Notes: a model not told the origin generated them from the letters alone. A DNA stretch of 64,000 nt from Diploptera punctata (GCA_030220185.1 JASPKZ010001233.1:3422001-3486000); one strand, 5' to 3'. Positions 9,115 through 21,277 are shown, counted from the stretch's first letter. Numbers and translations are program-made.

Positions 9115-10425
9115 CGTTCATAATAAATTTCCAAATGTGTTTACAAAAACTAATGTATACAAACCTGTCCCTGCATAACCTAATAAAATAAATTACTTAC
9201 ATACTATTTAGTAAACTGTAAACTAATCTGATGTACACTAAACTGGCCCATCGGAATCTAACAAAATGAAGTGATTGAATATTTATTTCTTAAAATATGG
9301 TTTGGAATTAAATGCAAATGTTGGTAATTCACACATATGTCCTGCCATCTGGTGGATTTAATTTTATGAGCGTTCACGTATGCCAACTTCAATTCTAATA
9401 AAGAACTTTGAAAATAAATTGAGAGGAAAAGTCATAATTTGTGTACATTGATAAACATATTAAAATTCTTCATAAAAAAGTTTGAAGTGTCGTTGCAAAA
9501 CGATTAAAATAGTTCGAAATATTAGTAAAGACAGAAAAAGTACCTAGAGCAACAGCATCATATGAATGTTGTATGGAAAATCATAGAATAAATTATTCTT
9601 TAGTTCTTAAATAAACATATGGTTGATGAATATACCAAATTTTAGAATACTTCAGATTTTCGCCTGGGCAGTTTTATCAGGTTTTGAATTTAATAGAAGA
9701 CGAAATTTATGCACATCCATAATATCCCCGAGATACAATATTTACAGCTTTTATTTATCTCTTGACTAAGTTCAAGCCACAATAATTTTTTTCTGTACAT
9801 CTCTGTACTCCTTCATGCTCATATTGTAAAAAACATGTATAGATCTCGATGATTCGCAACAAAACTGTCTAACTTTCGTCGTTAAAATTGGAAAGTTATA
9901 AAACAAGTACTGTATTTCCGACATTTTGTTAACAAATCTTAGTTTGTTTTTAGCAATTACACCAATGAGTATGGGTAATATCTTCTATATTCTTTGTTTG
10001 CGCTGGCAAATTGCGTCCTGGATTCAAGAGATTCCAAAACACGACGCGACATGTCAGCGCAATTTTTTTTGCGCCAGCAATTTGCGTTGTAGATAAACCA
10101 CCTCCATTTAAATACATGGGGAGCAATTTTTGCGCTGGCGCGTTGCGTCGTAGATAAACCACAGCATAAAGTACTACAGACGCGCAAATGCTTAATGTAG
10201 CTTCCGCTAGATGGCTCTGAAATAGCTTTCACCAACATTTGCAATGAAACTATATTTCAAGAAATTAACTTCATTTTGTTAGTTTCCAACAGGACAAATT
10301 AGTGTACACAAGATTAGTTTACAGTTTATTAATTAATATGATTGTAATTTATTTTGTTAGATTAGGTAGAGGGAACTTGGTGTACGTCCATTTATTATAC
10401 ACATTTGGTAATATATTGCTAAAGT
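9115..10425. repeat. 1.3 kb inverted-repeat element
   Basis: Left arm 9115-9365 and right arm 10195-10425 are reverse complements with scattered differences. Shared blocks include CCAAATGTGT, AATAAATTAC, AAACTGTAAACTAATC, GTGTACACTAA / GATGTACACTAA, CTAACAAAATGAAGT, ATGCAAATGTTGGT and GCCATCT. The loop (9366-10194) holds a short tandem repeat with GCGTNGTAGATAAACCAC at about 10084 and 10146 inside a region with many GCGC/TTGCG steps. No transposase is present, so this is probably a non-autonomous DNA element or an inverted pair of one. Confidence 0.6.
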
Positions 10426-11387
10426 TGGTAACACCAAACCGGTGTTAATCCATTCTGCGGATTCATTACGCATTCGAGATCTCATGTATGTGTATTGTGA
10501 TTCTGTAGAACTTAGAAAAATTCATGATCGATAAATACTAGACTCTATAGAGAAATACTAGCCGTTATAGTGAAACTGATGCCAAACAAATTGTGATAAC
10601 TGATAAGTAAGGCTAAGATTTGTATGTAATCACTAGGTTAAGATTTTATGACATAAAAACCAAGTACGCAAAAATGAAGTTATGGCCTAAATTTACAAAA
10701 AATATGCACTGTTACATAAAAAGGATGACATAGTAATATAATTGTGTAATAATTTCAGTTGTAAATTAGTTTATGACAACTATTTATTTTAGAATAAAAT
10801 ACAAATAAGATGCAAGCTAAAGTATACTTTTCGCCAAAACTTGAGAACCTCGCCTCACACCATTCTCTCCAGTCGGCTATTAGTGACACTTTCAAACCCC
10901 TTATTTCAGGACAAGCATGCCTTTTATTCAGTTTTTAAAAGCAGATAAGAAGGGTTGCCTCTTGTTCCCAAGAGTTTTTGGAGGGAGAAAAGATGGGGTG
11001 ATTCCAAGGCACTTCCAGGAACTGAGGATCTTGAGTTTTGGCGTAAGGTTATCAGTAGCTACCTGCTTGTCACCAGATAATACATAAATATTTGCTCAGG
11101 TATAAAGGTCTCCTTCAATTTCTCTAAGATTCTCATTAGAATTCATGAAACTATGGTGGAATGAATTTGCACATCTACAATAATTGATTTTCTGCTCAGC
11201 TACTCATGACTTGACTGCTTTCGCCATTTAGTTACGGAGAGATTTCTATTCCCTTGAAAGCTAACTTTTAAAATTGAATAACACAGGTCTGGAAGAGAGT
11301 ATGAATAATTTTACATACACCATGCTGTGATATTCTCCGGATAGATCACTAATCCACTGAAAACTCAAATTTCCATTTTTTGTTGGT
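10426..11387. other. Unassigned sequence
   Basis: No exon, repeat or RNA gene is recognisable. 10800-11060 has more balanced composition than its surroundings but is closed in all frames at short intervals. Confidence 0.4.
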
Positions 11388-11401
11388 TATGTCTCTTTTC
11401 C

Positions 11402-11813
11402 CCCTCCATGGTATCTTTACCTTGTCGTGTTGGAGTGGCTTGCGTGCTTAAATGATCCTGAGAGCTATGCCGACGGTAGCATTGCTGCCGATAGGGTTAC
11501 CCATGCCGGACTGGTCGAAGGTGATAAGCCAGACGATGAAAGTACCTTGGTCGAAAGAGTGACGATCTTTCACCGTAAAAATACAACCGTCAAGAAATGC
11601 GGACATGGGTTCAACTGGGGTAAACATTTCCGTAGGTCAAATAGTCCCCCATTCGGTTCTCTGGGCAGGGACTACTTCAGGGAACCCATGCCAAAGGCTC
11701 AAACACAGGAACATGTTCCTAGGAACATGGAATGTCAGGGTAGGGATGTATGTGGAGCTTATGTCCGCGCGGCCATGAACCTACGGGCTCTATAGTGCCC
11801 GTGAGTAAGTAAG
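11402..11813 (+). mobile_element. Internally deleted RTE derivative (412 bp) with intact ends
   Basis: The first about 335 bases are the RTE 5' end, beginning CCCTCCATGGTATC, and run through to the GGAACATGGAATGT block that precedes the endonuclease start. They are joined directly to the last about 75 bases (AGGGATGTATG, GCGCGGCCATGAACC, GTGAGTAAGTAAG). Perfect 14-base repeats TATGTCTCTTTTCC flank it at 11388-11401 and 11814-11827. The deletion was therefore already present in the RNA that inserted here, so the unit was mobilised in trans. It also fixes the true 5' end of the RTE family. The frame through it (11427-11795) is fortuitous. Confidence 0.85.
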
Positions 11814-12085
11814 TATGTCTCTTTTCCGGGCAATTATTCAATTGTAGAAAAGTGATTTTTATAGGCGCAAGTAATTTTAAACAGTCTGTGCGGCAATATA
11901 CGTTTACATTTGAAAAAATGATTATACACAGAAAGAGTTCTTCCAACTTATATAAAAGCTGCTGATTAACGGACATGATAAACATAGATACAGGAAGACA
12001 ATGGAGAAGTTTCATGTAGGATTCCACGTAACAAGATCTCTTTTAATACCCGACCGATCTACTGTTTATGAATGAAATATGTAAT

Positions 12086-12318
12086 GGGCACGTCATGGTA
12101 TGGTTGGTTATGGCAACAACCTACAAACCGAAAGATCGTGGGTTGAGACCTGATAGGGTCAGGATTTTTAAACAGGATTATCTTTCTGGGGCATCTTGCT
12201 ACCGGGAACAAATCAGCCTCGGATAATATCGGTACCATTCAATGTAGTAGGGGTAATTGTGATTATCACGTAGGCCGTCATCTCGTGCGGATTGTCTAGA
12301 AAAATGTGAGCCTTTACG
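12086..12318 (+). mobile_element. SINE family B, old diverged copy
   Basis: It starts GGGCACGTCATGG, has GGGTTGAGACCTGATAGGGTCAGGATTTTTAAAC (the family block after the B box) and ends with GGATTGTCTAGAAAAA. It is much more diverged than the copies at 32448 and 52337. Confidence 0.75.
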
Positions 12319-12791
12319 TGTATATAATACGTGTAGAAGCATTACAATGCAACGTTATCAAGCATTTAAAGTCCCAACGTGTTCTACCTTAATGTTTATA
12401 TTTTATATAAAATTTATACAAACATTAAATTTTAAAGTGTTTAGTATTAGGTACAAACTTTAAGGAATTTTTACATTGTTTTATATATTTTTATGTTAAT
12501 ATTACATAAAAATCTTAGCCTTAGTGATAAGTACCCAGGGTCTAAACGAAAAACACCTGATTTATCAATTGTTAGGTTGTTTATATCCGATAACTGGGAT
12601 GTGAGGACATCACGGTTTATTATTTGCTAAAATCATTCTGTTGGTTCATAGCTTCTTTAACACCACTCAGAGATGTTTTGTTTGAACTTACAGTTCATGG
12701 ATTTGTTCATTTCAAGATTTTATTTTATACAGATGGAATGAAATATAATCAGGTCATCCATTCTAGTGCTTTATTAAAATATTTTTCTATA
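12319..12791. other. Unassigned sequence
   Basis: A+T-rich with no recognisable exon or repeat. A 68-residue frame at 12624-12830 runs into the SINE tail and has no domain. Confidence 0.4.
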
Positions 12792-13102
12792 GTATTCTGC
12801 CCAAGGGCAGGACCTTCACTTCAATCATAGCATTTTCATGCTATGCTTTACAGTTTTACTAGATAATTATACGAGTATGTATGGCAGCTTCCCATTGATT
12901 TCCACACTGGGGATGATAATGTTGATAATGATGGCCAGATGATAATCGGGGACCTTTTGGGCCACAAATCTACCTGACATTTGTCTTACATATAAGGAAA
13001 AACCCCGGAAAAAATTTTCATCCAGGAGGCCTGTCCGACCGGAATCGAACCCGGGCACATGCGTGGCAAGGCAGCACGCTACCTCCAGACCATAGCGGTG
13101 GA
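12792..13102 (-). mobile_element. tRNA-derived SINE, family A (tail A1), full length
   Basis: On the minus strand it runs from CCACCGCTATGGTCTGGAGGTAGCGTGC, through a B box GGGTTCGATTCC, to tail A1 ending in AGCATGAAAATGCTATG and CTGCCCTTGGGCAG. This layout matches 5293-5625 and defines the family A1 length at about 310 bp. Confidence 0.85.
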
Positions 13103-13207
13103 TTCTTGTAATGAATAATAGCATGGATTTGCAGAATTTAGACAATTAAAAATACGTATGTGTGTATATATATATATATAACTACCTGGCACTAACAAAC
13201 CAATATG

Positions 13208-13320
13208 TTTATTCTCCATGTATCCCCATATTGAGCTAATGTTTTCCAATCATACCCTGTATAATCAACTTTCCTCAAATCATGGTTAATGATATTCTCT
13301 CACCTCATTCTTGGTCTTGT
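13208..13320 (-). pseudogene. RTE C-terminal fragment
   Basis: It matches the RTE 3' coding end (TCTCCATGTATCCC, CCAATCATACCCTGTATAATC, CACCTCATTCTTGGTCT) but lacks both the tail and the upstream RT. Confidence 0.75.
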
Positions 13321-13443
13321 ATTTTTTTTTTGAGATGTGACTCAGCTTTGTAAAGATTACAGTAAAATTGTATGGAAGAGTACAATAAAAGTGTATACTA
13401 TATTCAGATGGTTCCGGATATATTATTGTAGTAGTTGTAATTG

Positions 13444-14046
13444 GAAGCTAATGACAAATGGGGATCATTTTGAAGAAATGGCTGAATTCAAATTCCTAGA
13501 ACTAATAATAACATAGGAATGAGATACACATAGAAATTAAACATAGGCTCAATTCTGGAAATGCGTGCTATTATGCACTACAAGGCCTCTTGACGTCCCA
13601 ACTCCTTTCAAAAAACACAATTTATATTATATTGATGCGAAACATGTACTCTTACTTTACGGGAGGAATGGAGATTACGAGTATTTGAGAATAAAGTTCT
13701 TAGGAATTTTTTTAGACCAAAGAGAGATGAATAGACGGGTGAATGGAGAAGACTCCATAATAGTGAACTACGTGGTATTTATAGAAAGTCAGATGTAATA
13801 AAAGCAGTTAAGTCTCGAAGACTGCAATGCGCAGGACATGTGGAACGTATCTGAAATGAAAGACGTGCATGGAAGCTTCTTGTAGAAAAACCAGAGGGTA
13901 ATCGCCGGTTGGTAGACCAATTATAAGATGGGAGAATAACATTTACCATGATTTGAAGGAAGTAGATCATATATTAGCTGAGTAGGAATGTACATACTTA
14001 TGTCAGCGCGGCCATGAACCTATGGGTTCGATAGTGTCAATGAGTT
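13444..14046 (+). pseudogene. RTE-type LINE, degraded 3' third
   Basis: It covers the region from the ATGACAAATG block after the YADD motif to the tail (GTTCGATAGTGTCAATGAGTTAG). Many indels break the frame. Recognisable pieces are NSGNACYYAL, RRLQ..GHVER and KFLGIFLDQ. It is clearly older than the copy at 14309. Confidence 0.8.
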
Positions 14047-14308
14047 AGGTAGTTAATTGTAATTGGAAGAAAATAAATCTAAAGAACAGTCACAAATATT
14101 GCTAACGAACGGAGGAGCACGTCTTCCGTGAGCCCTGCTAAAGCATGTTCACTTTACCGAAGAGCTTCTTGTATTTATGTATCTTGGTACATTGTACAGG
14201 CTTCAAATCTGTTATTGAAATGAAATGACGATTCAATATGACTTCGAAACTTGAAATGATTGGATGAAATTCAACAAATAGGATCTAATCAACCGCATTT
14301 TTTAAATT

Positions 14309-17300
14309 TACTTACTTACTCACTGGCACTATCGAACCCGTAGGTTCATGGCCGCGCGGACATAAGCTCTCCATACATCCCTATCCTGAGTTAATGCTAT
14401 CCAATCATTCCCTGTATAATCTACTTCCCTCAAATCAAAGTTAATGTTGTTCTCCCACCTCATTCTTGGTCTACCAACTGGGCGTTTTCCCTCTGCCTTT
14501 CCTACAAGAAGCTTCCATGCACGTCTTTCATTCCCCATACGTGCAACATGTCCTGCCCATCGCAGTCTACGAGACTTGACTGTTCTTATTATATCTGGCT
14601 TCCTATAAAGACCATGTAGTTCATTGTTATGTAGTCTTCTCCATTCACCTGTCTGTTCATCTCTCTTTGGTCCAAAAATTTTCCTAAGAACTTTATTCTC
14701 TAATACTCGTAATCTCCTTTCCTCCCTTAAAGTAAGAGTCCATGTTTCGCACCCATATAATATAACTGGTAGAATAATAGTTTTATATATTTTCAGCTTA
14801 ACGTTTTTTGAAAGGAGTTGGGACATCAAAAGTCTCTGCAATGCATAATAGCACGCATTTCCAGAATTGAGCCTATGTTTAATTTCTTTGTGCATCTCAT
14901 TCCTATTTGTGATTATTGTTCCTAGGTACCTGAATTCAGCCACTTCCTCGAAATTTCCCTCATTTGTCATTAGCTGTCCATTTCCATTATATACTGAATT
15001 TCTACGTGTGACCATATATTTAGTTTTACTGATATTTACTTCCAGTCCTAATTTCTTAGTGTTACTCAATAGTGTGTGCGTGTTGGCCTTTAGTATCTCC
15101 TTGCTATCGGCCAAGTTATACTACATCATCAGCATAAACTAACAGCTTATTAATACCATTGAGTTAGGAGCCTTCCTCATTCTCTAAAGATTTGGTGGCA
15201 TGCTCCAGTACAAAATTAAATAGTAGAGGAGATAGTGCATCTCCTTGCTTCAACCCATTCTGGATTTCAAAAGTGTCCGAAAACTGTTTGCCTACACGCA
15301 CCCTACTCTTTGTGCCATTTAGACACATTCGTATAAGTCTAACTAACTTTTTAGGAATTCCGAACTCCAGCAGGATACTATATAACTTCTCCCTCTTAAT
15401 TGAATCATATGCTTTTTTGAAGTCTACATATAGTTGATGTACAGTACCATTATACTCCCATTTCTTTTCTAAAATCTGTCTTATACTAAAAATCTGATCT
15501 GTTGTAGACCTGTTTCTTCTAAATGCACATTGAGGATCTCCTAAAATGTCAACAATATAGGGAGTAAGTCTGCTTACTAATATATTTGTTAGAATTTTGT
15601 ACGAAGTTGAAAGTAATGAGATGCCCCTGTAGTTGTTGCAATTAGTTTTATCTCCTTTCTTATAAATCATCATCATCATCGTCCTTTCAAGTATTACGCC
15701 CAGTGGCCCGTTACGGTCTCCCGCCATCTCCGAAAAGGTCGACCCACAGATCTGACTTATACTTTTCGGCTAGCAACCGACTGGTAGGAAATCAACTTGC
15801 TTTCAAGTCCTTTCTTATAAATTGGTACGATAATTGATTCCTTCCATTCATCTGGAATAGCTTCTTTTTCCCAAATCATACTAAGCAACCAACGTATCTT
15901 GTCCATGCATACTTTTCTTCCTCAACCCTCTCTGTTTCTCCACCTTAATTACTCATTTCTTCTGGGATCTCATCTGAACCCGATGGCTTTATACATCTTC
16001 AATTTTTCAATTGGCATTTCAACCTCTAATGAAGCTTGGTTTCTGCATACTAACATTTTCTGCTGTCTGTAACCTTATCCTCCTTAATGTCCTGTTCTGT
16101 GTGTACATTTAATAGTCTGATTAAAGTAACTTTCGTCTAGATCTATTTAATACTACTCGCTTAGTAATCTGTCGATTCATATCCCAATTTTCATTCCGAA
16201 TTATGTTTGTTCATAAGGCTGAAACCCTTTCTTCTCTATACTAATTCCCTGATATAATTCTCTAATGTTTCTGATTTTTTGCATTCATTATTTCGAAGAT
16301 GGCATTAATCTTCTCGCTCAGAATCTTTCCGTCCTTTATCTGCTTACTAACTTGACTTGGTGGTTTCCCGTCTGAACATCCCTCGCTGAATTGCTTCTAC
16401 AATTTACCTCATTTTGCTCGTATAACGCATTTCATTTTTGATACTTCTTCTTTTTCTTTACAATGTCGGCACAATCCCTCATCAAACTCATTTCTGTTTT
16501 GTGCTCTCTTTTTTAAACAACCACTGCTTTCTGATGTCTGACAATTTTAATAGTATCTCCTTATAGCCTCCCATTCTTTATTTATATCAGTTTCTTCTTC
16601 TTTCTCTTCGTTTGCCACATTGTCATCTGAAGATTCCAGTACTTCAAATCTATTAGCAATTTTAATTTGGTATTCTTGCCGCATTTCATCATTTTTCAAG
16701 TTTTTTAATTCATATTTTACAGAATCATCTTTAGCGTTTGTTCCTCTCATAAGCGATAGCCGTTGTCTGATTTTCACTCTGACCAGATGATGATCCGAAT
16801 TGCAGTCTGTCCCTCTAACTGATCTAACATCAATGATGCTACTGTCCCAGCGTTAATACATGATCTATCTGGTTCCGAGTTTCTCCAACTGGGGACGTCC
16901 AGGTGTATTTATGAATATCCTTATGCTGAAATGTTGTGCTCTTAACAATGAGATTCTTTGATGTGGCAAATGTGACTAATCTAACCCCGTTGTCTTTACT
17001 ATCTTCATGAAGACTGAATTTGCCTATTGTTGGTTTGAATATATCTTCCCGCCCCACTTTTGCATTAAAATCTCCTAAGACAATTTTCATATGATATCGT
17101 GAAAGGCTATCAAATAAGCGTTCTAATTCTTCATAGAACTCATCCTTGATCTTTTCATCTTTATCTTCTGTGGGGGCATGTACATTTACAATTATAAAAT
17201 CATGTCGTTTACCCTTTAGAATTATGTACGATATCCTATCACTAACAAACTTAATATCTCGGATAGCGGATAGGATCCTCCTTCTGACTAAAAAGCCGTT

Positions 17301-17596
17301 CCAAATGCAGGTCTTTCTGCACCCCCATAGTATAATGCAAAGCTTCCTGATTCCTGACTACCTTCTCCTGGCCACCTAACTTCCTGTAAAGCGACTATAT
17401 CCAAGGGTGAGTTATCTAATTCCCGCGTTAATATCTCTAGTGCCCCGATATTGTATAAAGTCCTAACATTCCATGTTCCTAGGAACAGGTCCCTGTGTTT
17501 GAGCCTTTGGCATGGGTTCCCTGAAGTAGTCCCCGCCCGGAGAACCGAGTGGGGGACTATTTGACCTCCGGAAAATTTTACCCCAGTAGAACCCAT
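14309..17596 (-). pseudogene. RTE-type LINE, near full length, main part
   Basis: Reading on the minus strand from 17596: the 5' leader and the apurinic-like endonuclease (LGTWNVRTLYN, DIVALQEVRWPGEGS with catalytic Glu, VLGDFNAKVG with catalytic Asp/Asn), a linker, RT domain A (QLYVDFKKAYDSI), the thumb and C-terminus (14329-15114) and a TAAGTAAG tail at 14309-14323. The element continues at 18557-18684 beyond a nested RTE. The frame is broken many times, particularly at 15100-15200 around the YADD region and in the linker at 15900-16550. A short SINE sits at 15668-15807. It is not functional. Confidence 0.85.
15668..15807 (-). mobile_element. Short SINE-like insertion, family D
   Basis: This 140 bp interruption of the RTE linker is flanked by perfect 15-base repeats TCCTTTCTTATAAAT (15653-15667 and 15808-15822). 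On the minus strand it ends GACCGTAACGGGCC, GGGCGTAATACTTGAAAGGA and (GAT)n. The copy at 29797-29944 has the same ending with (GAA)n. Neither copy has a clear B box, so its RNA origin is unknown. Confidence 0.75.
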
Positions 17597-18547
17597 TGAT
17601 GCAAGGAGATGCACTATCTCCTCTACTATATAATTTTGTACTAGAGCATGCCATTAAATCTTTAGAGAATGAGGAAGGCTTACAACTCAATGGTATTAAT
17701 AAGCTGTTAGTTTATGCTGATGATGTAGTACTACTGGCCAATAGCGAGGAGATACTAAAGGCCAACACGCACACACTATTGAGTAACACTAAGAAATTAG
17801 GACTGAAAGTAAATATCAGTAACACTAAATATATGGTCACACGTAGAAATTCAGTATATAATGGAAATGGACAGCTAAGGACAAATGAGGGAAAGTTTGA
17901 GGAAGTGGCTGAATTCAAATACCTAGGAGCAATAATCACAAATAGGAATGAGATGCACAAAGAAATTAAACATAGACTCAATTCTGGAAATGCATGCTAT
18001 TATGCATTGCGGAGACTCTTGATGTCCCAACTTCTTTCAGAAAACGTTAAACTGAAAATATATAAAACTATTATTCTACCAGTTATATTATATGGGTGCG
18101 AAAACATGCACTCTTACTTTAAGGGAGGAAAGGAGATTACAAGTATTTGAGAATAAAGTTCTTAGGAAAATTTTTGGACCAAAGAGAGATGAACAGACAG
18201 GTGAATGGAGAAGACTACGTAACAGTGAATTACATGGTCTTTATAGGAAGCCAGATATAATAAGAACAGTTAAGTCTCGTAGACTGCGATGGGCAGGACA
18301 TGTTGCGCGTATGGGGAATGAAAGACGTGCATGGAAGCTTCTTGTAGGAAAGCCAGAGGGAGAACGCCCAATTGGTAGACCAAGAATGAGGTGGGAGAAC
18401 AACATTAATTATGATTTGAGGGAAGTAGATTATACAGGGAATGATTGGAAAGCATTAGCTCAGGATAGGGATGTATGGAGAGTTATGTCCGCGCGGCCAT
18501 GAACCTTCGGGTTCGATAGTGCCAGTGAGTAAGTAAGTAAGTAAGTA
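17597..18547 (+). pseudogene. RTE-type LINE nested in the opposite strand of another RTE
   Basis: The insertion starts in the RT at GCAAGGAGATGCACTATC (QGDALSPLL), keeps YADDVVLLANS, and runs to a clean (TAAG)n tail at 18528-18547. Nine-base duplications AGAACCCAT (17588-17596 and 18548-18556) flank it, and joining the two flanks restores the leader of the older RTE. A one-base insertion near 18101 shifts the frame at GCEN/ETW, and a base lost near 18481 breaks the final WRAYVRA block. Confidence 0.85.
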
Positions 18548-18556
18548 AGAACCCAT

Positions 18557-18684
18557 GTCCGCATTTCTTAACGGTTGTATTTTTACGGTGAAAGATCGTC
18601 ACTCTTTCGACCAAGGTACTTATTTCCTCTGGCTTATCACCTTCGACCAGTTCGGCATGGGTAACCCTATCGGCAGCAATACAT
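18557..18684 (-). pseudogene. RTE-type LINE, 5' part of the copy at 14309-17596
   Basis: It resumes the leader exactly where the nested copy interrupted it (CATGTCCGCATTTCTT, GGTGAAAGATCGTCAC, GGTAACCCTATCGGCAGCAAT) and stops about 70 bases short of the family 5' end. Confidence 0.8.
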
Positions 18685-18849
18685 TCTAGAGCAAATATTA
18701 GAAACCAAGCTTTTTTACAAAATTAGTCGGGATTCCCGAGCTGCTTGTATAAACTTATGTCCCAATTTTATCCAACCTCAAAAGTAGGAGTGTCCAGAAA
18801 CATTTGGTGACGTCACAACGAACCAAAGGGTCCTGAACCCTACCAACTA

Positions 18850-18918
18850 TGTCTTATGTCTGCGCGGCCATGAACCTACGGGTTCGATAGTGCCAGTGAG
18901 TAAGTAAGTAAGTAAGTA
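18850..18918 (+). mobile_element. RTE 3'-end-only insertion
   Basis: About 65 bases of the extreme 3' end (GCGCGGCCATGAACC, GTTCGATAGTGCCAGTG) plus four TAAG units. This is extreme 5' truncation. It abuts a Penelope fragment inside its GIY-YIG coding region. Confidence 0.8.
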
Positions 18919-19985
18919 TACTTTATTGCAGTCCTTACAATTAATTTGATAAATTCCAGATTTTTTGCTATCTGGTGTGTTCAATTTCTTATTAGTTATT
19001 AATAGATTACCAAGGCTAAATTTATTTATCGGTGCCAATGTAATATTGAATTTCTTGAAATTTTTTTGAAATTTCTTATGTATTTCAGGATGATAAGTAA
19101 TTTTCTTAAACTGGTTTCCTTTCTTTGAATCAGATTGCAGGGTAGTGTATTCTTTCAATCTTTTTTGTTGTCTGAATTTCTTTAATTTATTTACAATTAT
19201 TTCTTTTCCAAAACAATTTAAATTGGCTATGTTCAAAATGTGATTGTATTCTTTTTTAAAATCTTCTTCATTTAATGGAACATTTTAATAATCTATATAT
19301 CAAACTGTTGAAAATTGCATGTTTATGTGCCATATGATTGAAACCTGAAGATTTTATATAATTGTCTTCATGAGTATCCTTTCTATATATATTGAATTCA
19401 ATTTTTCCTTATAGTTCATTCCTTATTAAGTAAAGGTCCAAAAATGGGATTTGTTTATCCTTTTCCAATTCCATAGTAAATTTTACAGCTCCATCTTGAA
19501 GGTTGAGTAATTTCAGTGCATCTTCAATATATTTAGAATTTATCACAGAGGAAATATCATCTACATATCCATACCATCATTTGAATATCCAAGGATAAAC
19601 ATTGGTGATATGAGACTCTAAATAACCCATAAATAAATTCCAAAAAATGGTGAAAGTGGGTTATCCATAGCCAGACCTGAGATTTGTTTGTAAAATTTTT
19701 CATTGAAGGTGAAAACATTATTATCAATTCAAAGCTTTGTAAGAATTAAATATTCTTCTATTATTTCTCTTTCTAGTTTTAAGGAATTTAGCCACTTTTC
19801 TAAAATAGTTAACATCTTTCCAATTGGGATGCTCGGAAATAAAGAAAGGACGTCGAAAGGAACCAATCTGTCATTACCATCCAATGATACATTATTCAAT
19901 TCTTTTACCAATTCAATAGAATTTTCAATACTTTGGTTGTCGAAATATGTTCCTAGTTACTATTGGTTTCTGTAGTCATACCTGA
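18919..19985 (-). pseudogene. Penelope-like element, RT plus start of GIY-YIG endonuclease
   Basis: Minus-strand reading gives RLVPFDVLSLFPSIPI (RT domain A, catalytic Asp), then a YGYVDDIS motif near 19560-19575 (catalytic YVDD), KIEFNIYRKDTHEDNYI (thumb), and the linker KEIIVNKLKKFRQQKRLKEYTTLQ. It ends in SGIYQINCKDCNKVY, the GIY half of the C-terminal GIY-YIG nuclease. The YIG half is cut off at the RTE junction at 18918. Numerous stops and frame breaks interrupt it. Penelope-like elements use this RT plus endonuclease pair for retrotransposition. Confidence 0.8.
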
Positions 19986-20075
19986 AAGTTGAAAAAAATT
20001 GCTCTCTGTTCCAGGCTGGTTGTCGTGTTTTGTGAGATTCTCTTCTACAGAAAATTCAGGTGAGTCACAACTTAA

Positions 20076-20653
20076 CCCTTAATTAGTCGCGTAAGGGTCA
20101 GCTTCACCCCAAATAAAAACGATTTTATTATTGCCAATCACTTATTAATCTATTTGCCAGAATTAATACATTTTATAATTTTTGCTAATCACATATTGTT
20201 CATAACAATCACTTGAAGTGACTAAAAACATTAAACAGTCGGGTGTTAAAAGTGCTGAAAAAACTAGTCCATTCAGTTAGTTTCCATTTCAATTTATAAA
20301 AGATAAATAATTTGAAAATCACATTTATCAATTCAGGAAAAGTATAATTGAGTACATACTATGGTAAATATGTTCCATGTCACCATTTTTCAATTTTTTC
20401 TAGGCATTCTAGATACACAGAAAATATTACACTATTAGTCTTGAGGAGGGGTCAGCTTTACCCAAGAACAAAAGAAACCGATCTAACTCACCAAAAGTGA
20501 CCGTTGACCTGATCCTTTTGACAAAAGGAAGCTATGTTTATTTTAGGAAGTTACTGAAATCCATAACAATGTTGCCAATGTAGTTACAAATATATTAGTT
20601 TAAATGTACTTCCATGGGACATCTTAACCTCCACACGACTAGTTAGGGTTTCC
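20076..20653. mobile_element. Possible piggyBac-type MITE
   Basis: TTAA is followed by CCCTTAATTAGTCGCGT (20080-20096). An inverted, diverged partner (ACACGACTAGTTAGGG) lies at 20633-20648. A sub-terminal block GGGTCAGCTTYACCC occurs at 20096-20110 and 20450-20464. TTAA plus CCC ends are typical of piggyBac. The right-hand TTAA is not preserved (TTTC), so the call is tentative. No transposase is encoded. Confidence 0.4.
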
Positions 20654-20956
20654 CTTTTACTGGTAGCAACACCAGATTGCTTGAATCATCTGCCATTTTA
20701 GGCCTCGATTTAAATCATTTCCACAATTATTTTCTACCTGTTCCACTAAGTACGAAAATTGGGCTTAATATACGACAATAAAAATGTTAAGAATGGTCTC
20801 GCCTAAGCGCAGCATTACACGATTCAGCACGACTTACACAAATAGTTGTTGGTTTTGTTGGTCGAAAAACCGAAGCTTTCTCGCGATGTGACACTTTCAC
20901 TCGAAACCAAGAATTATGACGCCTGTTCAAATAAACAAAGGGGTTACATAATTTGT

Positions 20957-21073
20957 CCACCTCTGTAGTCTCGAGGTAGCGTGCTGCCTTGTCACGCAGC
21001 GGGCCCGGGTCCGATCCCCGATCGGGACAAGTTTCCTGGGTGAGATTTTTTCAGGGTGTTTCCTCACCTATAA
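20957..21073 (+). mobile_element. SINE family A (tail A2), 5' part, host of the Harbinger insertion
   Basis: The head (CCACCTCTGTAGTCTCGAGG, B box GGGTCCGATCCCC) runs to CTCACCTATAA, where the Harbinger element begins. The rest of this SINE is at 30919-31128. Confidence 0.85.
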
Positions 21074-21277
21074 GGGCCGGTTTCACCAACACAGGTAATC
21101 GTGTTACCGGTGAATTAAACGGCGCGTTTCCCAGTTTCACTACAATTTGCGTTTCACCAACAACAGTAACTTTTGACCGGGAGTTATTTCGTCGTATTTC
21201 GTTAGTAAACAGTACCGCACGATTTTGGTCGGTAGAATCGAAGGGTGATTATAACGGAGGGTGATTTCTATATCAAC

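Noticed and set aside
11427..11795. A 122-residue protein
   Set aside because: The frame runs across the deletion junction of an RTE derivative, in leader sequence. It is fortuitous.
14624..14848. Plus-strand open frames across RTE copies (for example MLCSLLHSPVCSSLF)
   Set aside because: They are antisense shadows of the conserved RT C-terminus and recur wherever an RTE lies on the minus strand.
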